DNA of 64,000 bases from DAORHV01 sp964448405 (GTDB taxonomy: Bacteria; Patescibacteriota; Gracilibacteria; Peribacterales; Peribacteraceae), in assembly GCA_964448405.1 (NCBI GenBank), contig CAYUVW010000002.1:1-64000 (forward strand), read 5' to 3'. Position 1 is the first letter of the stretch, and every line of letters begins with the position of its first letter. The notes under the pieces are model-generated. The model was not told where the DNA came from. It worked only from the letters and a program-made list of their open reading frames with translations, and searched no databases. The position numbers were made by a program, and so were the translations under genes. Shown one piece after another: positions 31,432 through 38,782 of the stretch.

Positions 31432-32292
31432 ATGGCGAACGAACTCGATCAATTCCAGGCAAAGATCACAACCCTCACCGGGGATTTGCAGCGCGCCGTT
31501 GCCACGCCTCCGGAAGGCTTGTCCGCGCTTCACCGGAATTACATTTCCTTGGCGCTGAGCCGGCTGCAAGGTGCAACCACTCGCAATAGCGTGCTTACGG
31601 AATTACGCGGTTTGCGCACGCAATTGCCGCAGGATGCACGAGGGTTGGCCGAAATTCAGACCCAAACCACGGCACTGGAAACAGAAATGCAGTCCTGGGA
31701 TGAACGCAATATCGTTACACCGACGACAAACCTGATTTCTTCCGCGGCATTGACCGGCCAGGAACTCTATCGCGATGCACCTTGGTACGTACGAGCGCCG
31801 GTGCTTGGATCAATGATCGGTGGTGCGGCATGGATAGGGTCCAAACTGTTTGGCTGGGTACCAGGCATTGGCCCGGCATTGAAAAAGGGGTCATTTTGGC
31901 ACTACGTCGGTGGCGGAGCTGTCCTTGGTCTTGCAGGCACAGGTGCAGTAAAGGGCATAGGAGCACTGCAGGAATCCAATAAAAAGAGCACTGAGGAGAA
32001 GGTAGCAGCCGATACGAATACAAGGCTCACTGCACATATGGAGCGCATTCTCTGGCCCGCGGGCGGCAATGCGATTGTGATGCCCGAATTGCTTCCGGCC
32101 ACGCAGTTCCCGCTTACGGAGGTAGAAATCCGTCAAACCGGACCCACTGGAAGCAGTGCATTCACTCCAGTTGTCGCACGAAACGTTGCGCATAACATTA
32201 CGGTCGATCCGACCGCAACACAGGTGGAAATCCGCTTCAAATTACCTAACGGCACAACTGGCACAGTCACCAGAACCAGACCGCCTGCGTAA
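31432..32292 (+). CDS. Orphan operon protein 4 (286 aa), likely membrane-associated
   Basis: The N-terminal ~100 residues are helical (ELDQFQAKITTLTGDLQRAV...). A Gly/Ala-rich hydrophobic stretch follows (about 122-190, with VLGSMIGGAAWIGSKLFGW and VGGGAVLGLAGTGAVKGIG), and a C-terminal beta-rich region (about 215-286). The helix/hydrophobic/beta order parallels the 661-aa protein, so the operon seems to encode related multi-part components. The leader before ATG 31432 is T-rich (CCAAATTTTTT). No homologue recognised. Confidence 0.65.
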   Translation: MANELDQFQAKITTLTGDLQRAVATPPEGLSALHRNYISLALSRLQGATTRNSVLTELRGLRTQLPQDARGLAEIQTQTTALETEMQSWDERNIVTPTTNLISSAALTGQELYRDAPWYVRAPVLGSMIGGAAWIGSKLFGWVPGIGPALKKGSFWHYVGGGAVLGLAGTGAVKGIGALQESNKKSTEEKVAADTNTRLTAHMERILWPAGGNAIVMPELLPATQFPLTEVEIRQTGPTGSSAFTPVVARNVAHNITVDPTATQVEIRFKLPNGTTGTVTRTRPPA

Positions 32293-32299
32293 GAAGAGG

Positions 32300-32305
32300 T
32301 AAAAT
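32300..32305 (+). promoter_or_regulatory. -10 element, leaderless start of the RecB-like gene
   Basis: TAAAAT, 6 nt, ATG 32312. Confidence 0.55.
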
Positions 32306-32311
32306 GATTCC

Positions 32312-33112
32312 ATGCCTCTCTCGTACTCGCAGCTCCAGTGCTACCAACGCTGTCCCAAACAGTACGAATTCGCCTTCGTAAAGAAAGTCCCGCGCGGGAT
32401 CTCCATGGGTGAATCGTTCGGCAGCAGCGTTCATTTGGCGCTGAAGAAGTGGGGTGAACTGGAAGCAAGTTTGGCGCCCAAAGCCGCAACCGGACAGATT
32501 GCACTTTTCACTGAAGAATCGCACGGACCTGAGCAGAAACTAGATCTGCACACGCTGAAGACGCTGTGGCGCCACAGCTTTGTTTCGCAGGGTTACGAAT
32601 CACGCGCCGCACAAGACTCTGCGTTACTGCAAGGCGAGCATGCACTCGAGCATTTTTTCCGTTGGTGGCAGACCGAAAAGCGCGAAGTGGCGGCATGCGA
32701 GAAAGGTTTCAGCGTGGAATTGCCAGCCTCCGAGAGCAAACCGGCGGTCAGCATCGCGGGGCGCTTCGACCGGGTGGAGCGCACCGACAAAGGCTTGGTG
32801 GTCATCGACTTCAAATCCGGTCAACCGCGAGACCAACTGCATATCGACACCGATTTGCAGTTATCCATTTACGCCGCCGCCACGCAGAAGCTCTGGAATG
32901 AGCCTGCCGTCGAACTCAAATTACTCTTCTTGGGCGAAGAGGAGTTGATTGAGCGCGTAACCACGCGCAACGCATCGCAAATCAACGATGCAATGAAAAT
33001 CATCCGCATGCTTGCCGACGACATGGAGAGTAAGAACTACAAGCCCTCGCCGGCAGTCGGAAAATGCCGCCATTGCCCGTACCGCGAGATTTGTCCGGCA
33101 CGGGCAATTTGA
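32312..33112 (+). CDS. PD-(D/E)XK nuclease of the RecB/Cas4-like group with Fe-S cluster motif
   Basis: A 266-residue nuclease. The N-terminus YSQLQCYQRCPKQYEFAFV holds the first Cys, the central GRFDRVERTDKGLVVIDFKSGQ is the catalytic D...DxK signature (motifs II-III), followed by QLSIYAAA, and the C-terminus CRHCPYREICP supplies three more Cys for a 4Fe-4S cluster. This is the AddB/RecB-C/Cas4-like single-domain form (PDDEXK_1). No cas genes or helicase are adjacent, so a CRISPR role is unlikely; DNA repair or end-processing is a reasonable inference. Confidence 0.88.
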   Translation: MPLSYSQLQCYQRCPKQYEFAFVKKVPRGISMGESFGSSVHLALKKWGELEASLAPKAATGQIALFTEESHGPEQKLDLHTLKTLWRHSFVSQGYESRAAQDSALLQGEHALEHFFRWWQTEKREVAACEKGFSVELPASESKPAVSIAGRFDRVERTDKGLVVIDFKSGQPRDQLHIDTDLQLSIYAAATQKLWNEPAVELKLLFLGEEELIERVTTRNASQINDAMKIIRMLADDMESKNYKPSPAVGKCRHCPYREICPARAI

Positions 33113-33116
33113 AGTT

Positions 33117-33186
33117 CCTCATCCCTGCCTACCGGCAGGCAGGCCCGGCCCCTCTCCATTGCAATGGAGAGGGGTTAGGGGTGAGG
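33117..33186. repeat. REP-like palindromic element
   Basis: 70-bp nested structure. Outer arms CCTCATCCCT/AGGGGTGAGG (one G-T mismatch) enclose a small hairpin CCTGCC/GGCAGG and a perfect 26-bp palindrome at 33149-33174 with half-site CCCCTCTCCATTG. It lies 4 bp after the nuclease stop. Only one copy was noticed here, so its repeat status is inferred from shape. Confidence 0.6.
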
Positions 33187-33199
33187 ACCGTTCGAAGAA

Positions 33200-33943
33200 T
33201 CAGCCATTAATACCCATGTTGCGCAGCAAGACGCCCACGCCATACGCAGAAGCGGCACACAGCGAGCCAACCAACAGGATTTCCAATGGACCTTTGTAGA
33301 TGCGTTCGCGCGTCACCCAACTGCGCAAGAGCCCCACAATAAGCAATGCTACGCCAGTTGCCGCGATAGCAGATGGAAAGCGCTGATCATCTGCGATAGG
33401 CAAAACGTAGGGAAAAATGGGGATGCTGCCGAAGAACAAAAAAGCAATGAATGTCATGAAGCCGTGCAGTGCAGGCAGCTCAGTCTCTTCTTTCTTCAAG
33501 CCGTGCTCTTCACTCATCATGGTATCGACCCAAATCTGGCGGTCGCTCGTAATGCGGTGTACGACCATATCGAGCTCAGGACCGGAGAAACCTTTGGCTG
33601 CGTAGATTTCACGAATTTCCTCGCGTTCGATCTCCGGAATCTCATCGATCTCACGCAACTCCTCTTTCTGCAAACGGTTGTAGTTGTCCTCGCGGGACTT
33701 AATGGACAAGTAATTTCCCAAGCCCATGGAAAGGCCATCGGCCAGCACGTTTGCGTAGCCTAGGATAATAACTATCGTGGGCGACAAGTGTGCCCCGGCA
33801 ACACCGGATACCACCGCGAACGTGGTGACAATGCCATCGTTGGCACCGTACACGATGTCGTGAATGAATTCGCCAAGCTTGCTGCCGTGCGGCTCGGACT
33901 TTTTGTGATCGGCCAATGCTTTTTTGAGTTCTTCTGGATTCAT
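33200..33943 (-). CDS. VIT1/CCC1 family iron/manganese transporter
   Basis: A 247-residue protein. DIVYGANDGIVTTFAVVSGVAGA opens the first helix pair, and LADGLSMGLGNYLSIKSRED closes the second, matching VIT1's metal-binding helices. A Glu-rich cytoplasmic metal-binding domain follows (EIPEIEREEIREIYAAKGF, MSEEHGL), and three C-terminal helices complete the fold. The family moves Fe2+/Mn2+ out of the cytosol. The promoter is TTGCGC-17-GACAAT and the ATG is 6 nt after the -10, which fixes this start over an upstream alternative. Confidence 0.9.
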   Translation of the reverse strand: MNPEELKKALADHKKSEPHGSKLGEFIHDIVYGANDGIVTTFAVVSGVAGAHLSPTIVIILGYANVLADGLSMGLGNYLSIKSREDNYNRLQKEELREIDEIPEIEREEIREIYAAKGFSGPELDMVVHRITSDRQIWVDTMMSEEHGLKKEETELPALHGFMTFIAFLFFGSIPIFPYVLPIADDQRFPSAIAATGVALLIVGLLRSWVTRERIYKGPLEILLVGSLCAASAYGVGVLLRNMGING

Positions 33944-33949
33944 GTCCTT

Positions 33950-33978
33950 ATTGTCCAACTGTCGAAGATTTTGCGCAA
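33950..33978 (-). promoter_or_regulatory. Promoter of the VIT1 gene, leaderless
   Basis: Minus strand -35 TTGCGC (33973-33978), 17 bp, -10 GACAAT (33950-33955), then 6 nt to the ATG at 33943. Confidence 0.55.
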
Positions 33979-33983
33979 CCCAC

Positions 33984-34008
33984 AAAAAAACCGCCCGAAG
34001 GCGGTTTT
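33984..34008 (-). terminator. Intrinsic terminator of the Host_attach gene
   Basis: Minus strand ACCGCC-TTCG-GGCGGT stem-loop followed by seven T. Confidence 0.9.
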
Positions 34009-34025
34009 CAGAATCGGTATGGAGA

Positions 34026-34571
34026 CTACTTGCTCTTCTTGGGCGGTTGGTTCTTGGGGCTGTAATTCTCCTGGCTACGAAGGTTTTCCAACGCCTCCTT
34101 CAAGTCGGGGCGGAAGCGGAGCAAGACATCGCGCGGAGATTCCTTGGCGTAGTTGCCGTCCATCGTCTCGTGCACGGCCTTCTTGATTGCCGGGTTGAAG
34201 TGGTCCTTCAGCACCGAGAGGAACTTACCGGGAGCCGAGATATAGATTTCCTGGATCCCCTGCTCCTGAATGACGTGGGCCAAGTGGCCGCACACCACGT
34301 TTGCGAATTCTCGCAGACGGTGCGTCTCGCGCTGGTTCGGGTCTTCGACGCCTCCGGTCATTCCACCACGGCCTCCTGCTGCGGGGCTCTGGTAGCGTCC
34401 GGCCTTGTCGGTGAAGTTCGGTTCGCGGGAATCGATGGTCTCGGCAACGAGCAGGGTGTGGTTCCCTACGTCGATGAATTTGCAGTGGTGGTTATCACAC
34501 ACGACAAGAAGAGTCGGCTTGTCTACATCTGGCATGGCGTCGGGAAGACGCTGGGGTTTGTTGGTGGGCAT
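34026..34571 (-). CDS. Host_attach-type (host attachment protein family) protein
   Basis: A 181-residue soluble protein. LLVVCDNHHCKFIDVG is the N-terminal strand, followed by the Gly-rich insert (GRYQSPAAGGRGGMTGGVEDP), then RLREFANVVCGHLAHVIQEQGIQEIYISAPGKFLSVLK and VHETMDGNYAKESPRDVLLRF. This order matches the family named for host attachment (PF10116), which is related to the eRF1-like fold and is found in many non-pathogens; the name should not be read as evidence of parasitism. The start ATG 34571 precedes the conserved core; a 10-nt gap separates it from a possible -10 TACACT. Confidence 0.65.
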   Translation of the reverse strand: MPTNKPQRLPDAMPDVDKPTLLVVCDNHHCKFIDVGNHTLLVAETIDSREPNFTDKAGRYQSPAAGGRGGMTGGVEDPNQRETHRLREFANVVCGHLAHVIQEQGIQEIYISAPGKFLSVLKDHFNPAIKKAVHETMDGNYAKESPRDVLLRFRPDLKEALENLRSQENYSPKNQPPKKSK

Positions 34572-34673
34572 ACGGTGGCAGAGTGTAGCAAGGCCGGGGG
34601 GTGGGTGCCATGGCAAACCGTCATTCACGTGCGCATGGCACATCGTTGAGTTATCCTAGACCTCTTTCTCTCT

Positions 34674-35387
34674 ATGGCCACCTTTAAAGGACTCATCGGC
34701 CCCCGCTACTTACCGCTTTCGGAAGAAAAGGGCAGGCGCATTGCGCAAACGCCGCCACGCCATGGCGTAATCACAGAGCTTCCAGGTTTTCTCACCGATG
34801 ACGGCGTGACGCAATTTCGTAAGGAAGCACGCGAGCTTCTGGTGCATGGCCAGCGCCGGGACCTGCGCCTGCATGGAACACCCCGGCACCTGCGCACGGT
34901 AAATGCTGCCACGCTCATGGCGATCGGGAAGCTGATCCCTGGACTGCTGCAATCACCAGAACTTCTAAAATTTGTCAGTGGCATCGCGGGCACCGAGCTC
35001 GTTCCCTACGGCGACGAGAACGAAGCGGCTGTCCTACTGCATTTGGAGCAAATCGGCGACACACATGGCGGTCACAAGGATTCCTTTCTCTACACCTTCG
35101 GTCTCGCGCTGGAGTTGCCGGGAAAATATGAGAAAGGCGGCCACCTGGAATACGTGTCCGGCTCGTCTGAACCGCGCATGCTGGAAACCAAGGCCCGACA
35201 TGAACATCACATGCAGTTGGGCGACGCGTACCTTCTGCACCGCAGCGACCTAAACGTCCACCGCGTCGCACCATTGCAGCTGGCGGCATCTCGCCGGACC
35301 ATGCTCAGCCTGGCGCTGACCACTCCAGAGGAACGCGACCGTCCATCGGACTCCAGTGAAGCCCTGTTCAGTCCGGAACAGCTCTAG
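34674..35387 (+). CDS. 2-oxoglutarate/Fe(II)-dependent oxygenase-like protein
   Basis: A 237-residue protein with a jelly-roll core. The iron triad appears as HKD (in THGGHKDSFLYTFGLALELPG, near residue 140) and a distal His (LHRSDLNVHRVAPL), followed by the 2OG-binding Arg in SRRTMLSLALT. HxD rather than HxG/A argues for hydroxylation, not halogenation. Substrate unknown. The start is ATG 34674, after -10 TATCCT (34652-34657) and a leader of C and T only (CCTCTTTCTCTCT). It is divergent from the Host_attach gene. Confidence 0.65.
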   Translation: MATFKGLIGPRYLPLSEEKGRRIAQTPPRHGVITELPGFLTDDGVTQFRKEARELLVHGQRRDLRLHGTPRHLRTVNAATLMAIGKLIPGLLQSPELLKFVSGIAGTELVPYGDENEAAVLLHLEQIGDTHGGHKDSFLYTFGLALELPGKYEKGGHLEYVSGSSEPRMLETKARHEHHMQLGDAYLLHRSDLNVHRVAPLQLAASRRTMLSLALTTPEERDRPSDSSEALFSPEQL

Positions 35388-35400
35388 AAGCCAAAGGCGC

Positions 35401-35428
35401 TTGCGCAAGGCCTGCGTTCGCTTATACT
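35401..35428 (+). promoter_or_regulatory. Promoter of tRNA-Glu
   Basis: -35 TTGCGC (35401-35406), 16 bp, -10 TATACT (35423-35428); about 36 nt of 5' leader before the tRNA. Confidence 0.6.
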
Positions 35429-35470
35429 GCCGTGGCGCATTGTTCTTTTGACCTCTCTTTTTATAGCCGC

Positions 35471-35545
35471 GGCCTCATCGTCTAACGGCTAGGACACTTG
35501 GTTCTCATCCAGGAAATCGGGGTTCGATTCCCCGTGGGGCTGCCA
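35471..35545 (+). tRNA. tRNA-Glu (anticodon CUC)
   Basis: 75-nt cloverleaf with encoded CCA. Acceptor GGCCTCA pairs with TGGGGCT (two G-U pairs). D-arm TCGTCTAACGGCTAGGA, anticodon stem CTTGG/CCAGG with loop TTCTCAT (anticodon CTC), and T-arm GGGG-TTCGATT-CCCC. It reads GAG codons. Confidence 0.93.
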
Positions 35546-35656
35546 CATTCAGAAAATCCGACTTCATGGCTTCTGTAAGCTATTTTCATGGTTCGACAAC
35601 ATCGCAGTAAACGGCCGGAAAGTTGACGCTGGCTGAATTGATGGAACAATCGGCGT

Positions 35657-35941
35657 ATGAATACGCCTCGCGGAGTTCCGCTGTCGTCCGACAGCATCCC
35701 GCCCGGAACCGGCCTTGTACAGTCGGTGGAATGCTCTGGAGCGAATATCAAGAAACTCGAACTTCCTGTCGTCGCGCAAATCAACACGTTCGCCAATGGC
35801 ATCCGGAGGGTGTGCTGCCCGCATGGCAGAAAATTGATATCCAGAAGCAACGTAGGTGAGCTGCACTGTCAAACAGGCACTATAAAAGGTGGTGGTTTGG
35901 AAAGGTGCATCTACGCCTGGGAAGATCCGTCTGCGGCGTAA
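35657..35941 (+). CDS. Orphan small protein (94 aa) behind a leaderless promoter
   Basis: A 94-residue ORF with five Cys (for example VCCPHGRK and LHCQ) and no hydrophobic segment. The support is upstream: TTGACG (35623-35628), 16 bp, AACAAT (35645-35650), 6 nt, ATG. This is the same geometry as known genes here. Codon usage is less convincing and no family is recognised, so it may be a recent or degenerate gene. The opposite strand also has open frames, which I reject. Beyond it, 35942-36101 shows no gene. Confidence 0.4.
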   Translation: MNTPRGVPLSSDSIPPGTGLVQSVECSGANIKKLELPVVAQINTFANGIRRVCCPHGRKLISRSNVGELHCQTGTIKGGGLERCIYAWEDPSAA

Positions 35942-36101
35942 TACTCATGCTCCATGTATCCAAGGCGTTGAGGTGGTAGACCCTAAAACGCCGGACATGC
36001 GTGAACAACGAAAGCTGCTTGCTTGAGCGTGGAACAGATAGAGTTGTGCGCTGCTAGAAAGAGGCAGAATGATGCTGGTATTTCTATATATTTTTTTGCA
36101 G

Positions 36102-36118
36102 ATGCAAAAATTTTGCAT
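36102..36118. promoter_or_regulatory. Putative zinc (Zur-type) operator ahead of znuA
   Basis: 17-bp dyad ATGCAA-AAATT-TTGCAT, nearly perfect around its centre and the same as the site at 9760-9776 in both arms. A possible -10 TATATA/TATATT lies just upstream near 36086, so binding would block initiation. Confidence 0.7.
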
Positions 36119-36146
36119 TTCAAATGAAGCAGCGATAGGGTGCCGC

Positions 36147-36199
36147 CAGACGGCAGAACACATAGGGCGTTTGCAACACACTCTCTGCCGTCTGTTTTT
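36147..36199 (+). terminator. Leader hairpin with T-tract upstream of znuA (possible attenuator)
   Basis: Perfect 11-bp stem CAGACGGCAGA (36147-36157) with TCTGCCGTCTG (36184-36194), a 26-nt loop and then TTTTTC. It sits between the zinc operator and the znuA ATG, so it would terminate most transcripts starting at the operator unless refolded, or it may end an upstream transcript. Confidence 0.6.
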
Positions 36200-36218
36200 C
36201 CTCTTTCCCTTCCAGATC

Positions 36219-37163
36219 ATGAAACGCATGACCTTATGTTTGGCCCTTGTAGTGAGCACAGCACTCTTTGCTGCCTGCGCACCCAGCGCCACGAAGCCAG
36301 TGGCAGTGCAAAAACTGCAGCTGACTGCCAGCTTTTACCCACTTGCGTTTTTGGCACGCGAGATCGGCGGAGACCTTGTGGAGGTACAACAGGTAACACC
36401 TGGCGGCGTCGAGCCGCATGATTTCGAGCCGACGCCAGAACAAATAGTCGCCATGAATAATGCCAAAATCTTCCTGATGAATGGAGAGGGCGTGGATCCA
36501 TGGGCAGACAAAGTACGCAATGAATTGGAGCAAAAAGGCGTCATTACGGTAAAAATGACGGAGAACATCCCGCTGCTGGCTGGCGTCGAGGAAGAAGATG
36601 AAGATGAGGCCGACCCTGATCATTCGCATGCACATGCGCAGGACCCCCATATTTGGCTCAGCCCAGTCAATGCACGCGCTCAAGCCGAGCTCATTCGTGA
36701 CGCGCTTCTCATCGCAGATCCTGGACATGCCGAAATGTACACCTCGAATACTGCAGCGTTGCTGCAGGCTCTTGCCAAACTGGATGAAGAGTTCCGCGCG
36801 GGGCTAAGTGATTGTTCAGTGAAGCAGGTCGTGGTATCGCATAATGCATTCAGATACATGGCGAAGGAATACGGCTTCGAGACGCTGGCCATTGCCGGCC
36901 TATCGCCTGACCAGGAGCCATCTCCCAAGCGCATTGCTGAAGTGGCAACTCTCGCCAAACAAATCGGCATCAAGTATATCTTCTTCGAGTCACTGGTCAG
37001 CCCCAAGTTGGCGCAGACGGTTGCCGACGAAATTGGGGCGCAGTCGCTCGTACTCAATCCGATTGAAGGGCTGACTGACGGTGATGTGATGCGCAACGAC
37101 AACTATCTCTCGATCATGCGACAGAACTTGGCAAACCTCCGTACCGCCATGCAATGCCAGTAG
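36219..37163 (+). CDS. znuA: Zinc ABC transporter substrate-binding lipoprotein
   Basis: A 314-residue cluster A-I binding protein. It has a signal with lipobox LFAACAPS, then SFYPLAFLAREIGGDLVEVQQVTPGGVEPHDFEPTPEQI with the first metal His. An acidic/His loop (about 125-145, EEEDEDEADPDHSHAHAQDPH) runs into HIWLSPVNA (second His). VVSHNAFRYMAKEYGF and AGLSPDQEPSPKRIAEV follow, and the C-terminal lobe ends in the usual helix. The His-rich loop is typical of zinc rather than manganese proteins. The start ATG 36219 precedes the signal peptide; the leader is pyrimidine-rich. Confidence 0.95.
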   Translation: MKRMTLCLALVVSTALFAACAPSATKPVAVQKLQLTASFYPLAFLAREIGGDLVEVQQVTPGGVEPHDFEPTPEQIVAMNNAKIFLMNGEGVDPWADKVRNELEQKGVITVKMTENIPLLAGVEEEDEDEADPDHSHAHAQDPHIWLSPVNARAQAELIRDALLIADPGHAEMYTSNTAALLQALAKLDEEFRAGLSDCSVKQVVVSHNAFRYMAKEYGFETLAIAGLSPDQEPSPKRIAEVATLAKQIGIKYIFFESLVSPKLAQTVADEIGAQSLVLNPIEGLTDGDVMRNDNYLSIMRQNLANLRTAMQCQ

Positions 37164-37918
37164 CCTCCGCCATCATTGAAGTACAGAACCTTTCGTTCCG
37201 TTTTGGCGGACACACAATTCTGGAGAACGTGAACTTCGTCGTAACGCCAGGCAGTTACGTCGGCATCATCGGGCCGAATGGCGGCGGGAAAACAACGTTG
37301 CTCAAGCTCTTGCTTGGACTACTGAAGCCGCAAGAAGGAATGGTGAATGTCTTCGGACTGCCGCCACAACTAGCACGTTCCCGTGGACGCATCGGCTACG
37401 TTCCTCAGCGGGTCATTCAATCAGATGCATCGTGTCCGGCGACAGTGGAGGAAGTCGTCCGCAGCGGGCGGACGCCTTGCATCGGTTTTACATCGCGCTA
37501 CAACACTTGCGACAACTGTGCAGTCGAAGAAGCACTGCGAGACACCGGCGTAGAGTCGTTGCGACACAGGTCGATCGCTGAACTCTCGGGTGGTGAGCGC
37601 CAGCGAGTATTTATCTCCCGAGCATTGGCGGCACAACCACGCCTTCTGTTGTTGGATGAACCGACCACCGGCGTTGATTCCCAAGCAACCGAAGGGTTCT
37701 ACGACTTACTACAGCACCTGAATCAGACCCACGATATGACCATCATCATCGTTTCCCACGATGTGGAAGCGGTTGCAAAAGACGTCCAGTCCGTACTGTG
37801 CGTGAATCGCCGTCTCATCGCACATTGCGGGCCGCAAGACGCTCTCAGTGAACCGAACATGCGCTCACTTTACGGCCAACGCCGCCTGCCGATGCATCAC
37901 CACCATGACCATGCTTGA
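37154..37918 (+). CDS. znuC: Zinc ABC transporter ATP-binding protein
   Basis: A 254-residue ATPase: Walker A GPNGGGKTTLLKLLLG, signature LSGGERQRVFISRALA, Walker B LLLLDEPTTGVD and switch His in IIIVSHDVEAV. A YVPQR Q-loop is present. The C-terminus is His-rich (MHHHHDHA), as in several zinc systems. It overlaps znuA by 10 bp and znuB by 14 bp, so the three are tightly coupled. It energises import through ZnuB. Confidence 0.95.
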   Translation: MPVASAIIEVQNLSFRFGGHTILENVNFVVTPGSYVGIIGPNGGGKTTLLKLLLGLLKPQEGMVNVFGLPPQLARSRGRIGYVPQRVIQSDASCPATVEEVVRSGRTPCIGFTSRYNTCDNCAVEEALRDTGVESLRHRSIAELSGGERQRVFISRALAAQPRLLLLDEPTTGVDSQATEGFYDLLQHLNQTHDMTIIIVSHDVEAVAKDVQSVLCVNRRLIAHCGPQDALSEPNMRSLYGQRRLPMHHHHDHA

Positions 37919-38744
37919 AATGTTTCAATACGCCTTTATGGTCCGTGCGATGATCGCAGGACTTGCTGTGGCAGTCGTCGCACCAACAGTCGGCATTTTC
38001 TTGGTCACTCGTCGCTACTCGTTCATGGCAGATACATTATCGCACGTTTCGCTGGCTGGCGTCACAGCCGCTTTTCTCCTCGGCATGCAGCCCATTGTGA
38101 CGGCATTGGCCGCATCGATCTGTACGGCATTGACCGTGGAGAAACTGCGTCATTCTGGTCGCGTACTGGGAGAATCGGGTCTTGCGCTCTTTCTGTCAGG
38201 CGGAATGGCTCTTGCCGCAGTTCTACTGAGTATGTCGAAAGGAATAAATTTGAACCTCGGCAGCGTACTCTTTGGCAGCATCGCTACCGTAACGACGACC
38301 GACGTACAATTGATCCTGATTCTGGGCTTGGGAGTACTGACAATCATTGCGCTGCTGTACCGACAATTGTTCTGCATTTCATTGGATGAAGAATTGGCGA
38401 TCACCAGCGGCTTACCGGTCGAACAACTGAATCAGGTCCTGGTGGTGCTTGCAGCGGTAATCGTTTCTCTGTCCATGCGCATCGTCGGCGTGCTGCTGGT
38501 AGGCGCACTCATGGTGATTCCGGTGATTGCCGCCATGCAATGGCGACGGAGCTTTCTGCAAACCCTCTTGTTGTCGGTTGCCAACTCGTTGTTCTCGGTC
38601 GTGGCTGGACTCGTTACTTCGTACCACCTCGGCTGGGCAAGCGGCGGGACAATCGTATTGATTGCAATCTGCATATTCTTGATGAGCATGCTTGGCAGAA
38701 CGACGCTTTTCGCGCTGAAGAACAAGCAACTCACGTCGTTGTAA
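37905..38744 (+). CDS. znuB: Zinc ABC transporter permease
   Basis: A 279-residue, ~8-9 helix ABC-3 family permease: FMVRAMIAGLAVAVVAPTVGIFLVTRRYSFMADTLSHVSLAGV at the N-terminus and the cytoplasmic loop for ZnuC contact (DEELAITSGLPVEQLNQVLVVLAAVIVSLSMRIVGVLLVGALMVIP). The start is ATG 37905 inside znuC; ATG 37911 is equally possible. It completes a full zinc importer under the operator at 36102. Confidence 0.92.
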   Translation: MTMLEMFQYAFMVRAMIAGLAVAVVAPTVGIFLVTRRYSFMADTLSHVSLAGVTAAFLLGMQPIVTALAASICTALTVEKLRHSGRVLGESGLALFLSGGMALAAVLLSMSKGINLNLGSVLFGSIATVTTTDVQLILILGLGVLTIIALLYRQLFCISLDEELAITSGLPVEQLNQVLVVLAAVIVSLSMRIVGVLLVGALMVIPVIAAMQWRRSFLQTLLLSVANSLFSVVAGLVTSYHLGWASGGTIVLIAICIFLMSMLGRTTLFALKNKQLTSL

Positions 38745-38770
38745 GCATCCTCAAGCCACGCGAGTTGTGG

Positions 38771-38776
38771 TATACT
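38771..38776 (+). promoter_or_regulatory. -10 element, leaderless start of the ArsP_1-type permease gene
   Basis: TATACT, 6 nt, ATG 38783. A half-site of the zinc dyad (ATGCAA) begins at the ATG itself. Confidence 0.6.
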
Positions 38777-38782
38777 AATCCG

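Noticed and set aside
32312..33112. Cas4 of a CRISPR system
   Set aside because: The Fe-S nuclease is Cas4-like, but there are no repeats, cas1/cas2 or effector genes in the window.
34026..34571. Direct evidence of host parasitism from the Host_attach name
   Set aside because: The family is widespread in free-living bacteria and the name comes from one plant-associated case.
35482..35850. 122-aa minus-strand ORF over the tRNA-Glu region
   Set aside because: It runs through the tRNA and ends in a GNRTP-type artefact sequence typical of spurious translations over tRNA genes; the plus-strand ORF has better upstream signals.
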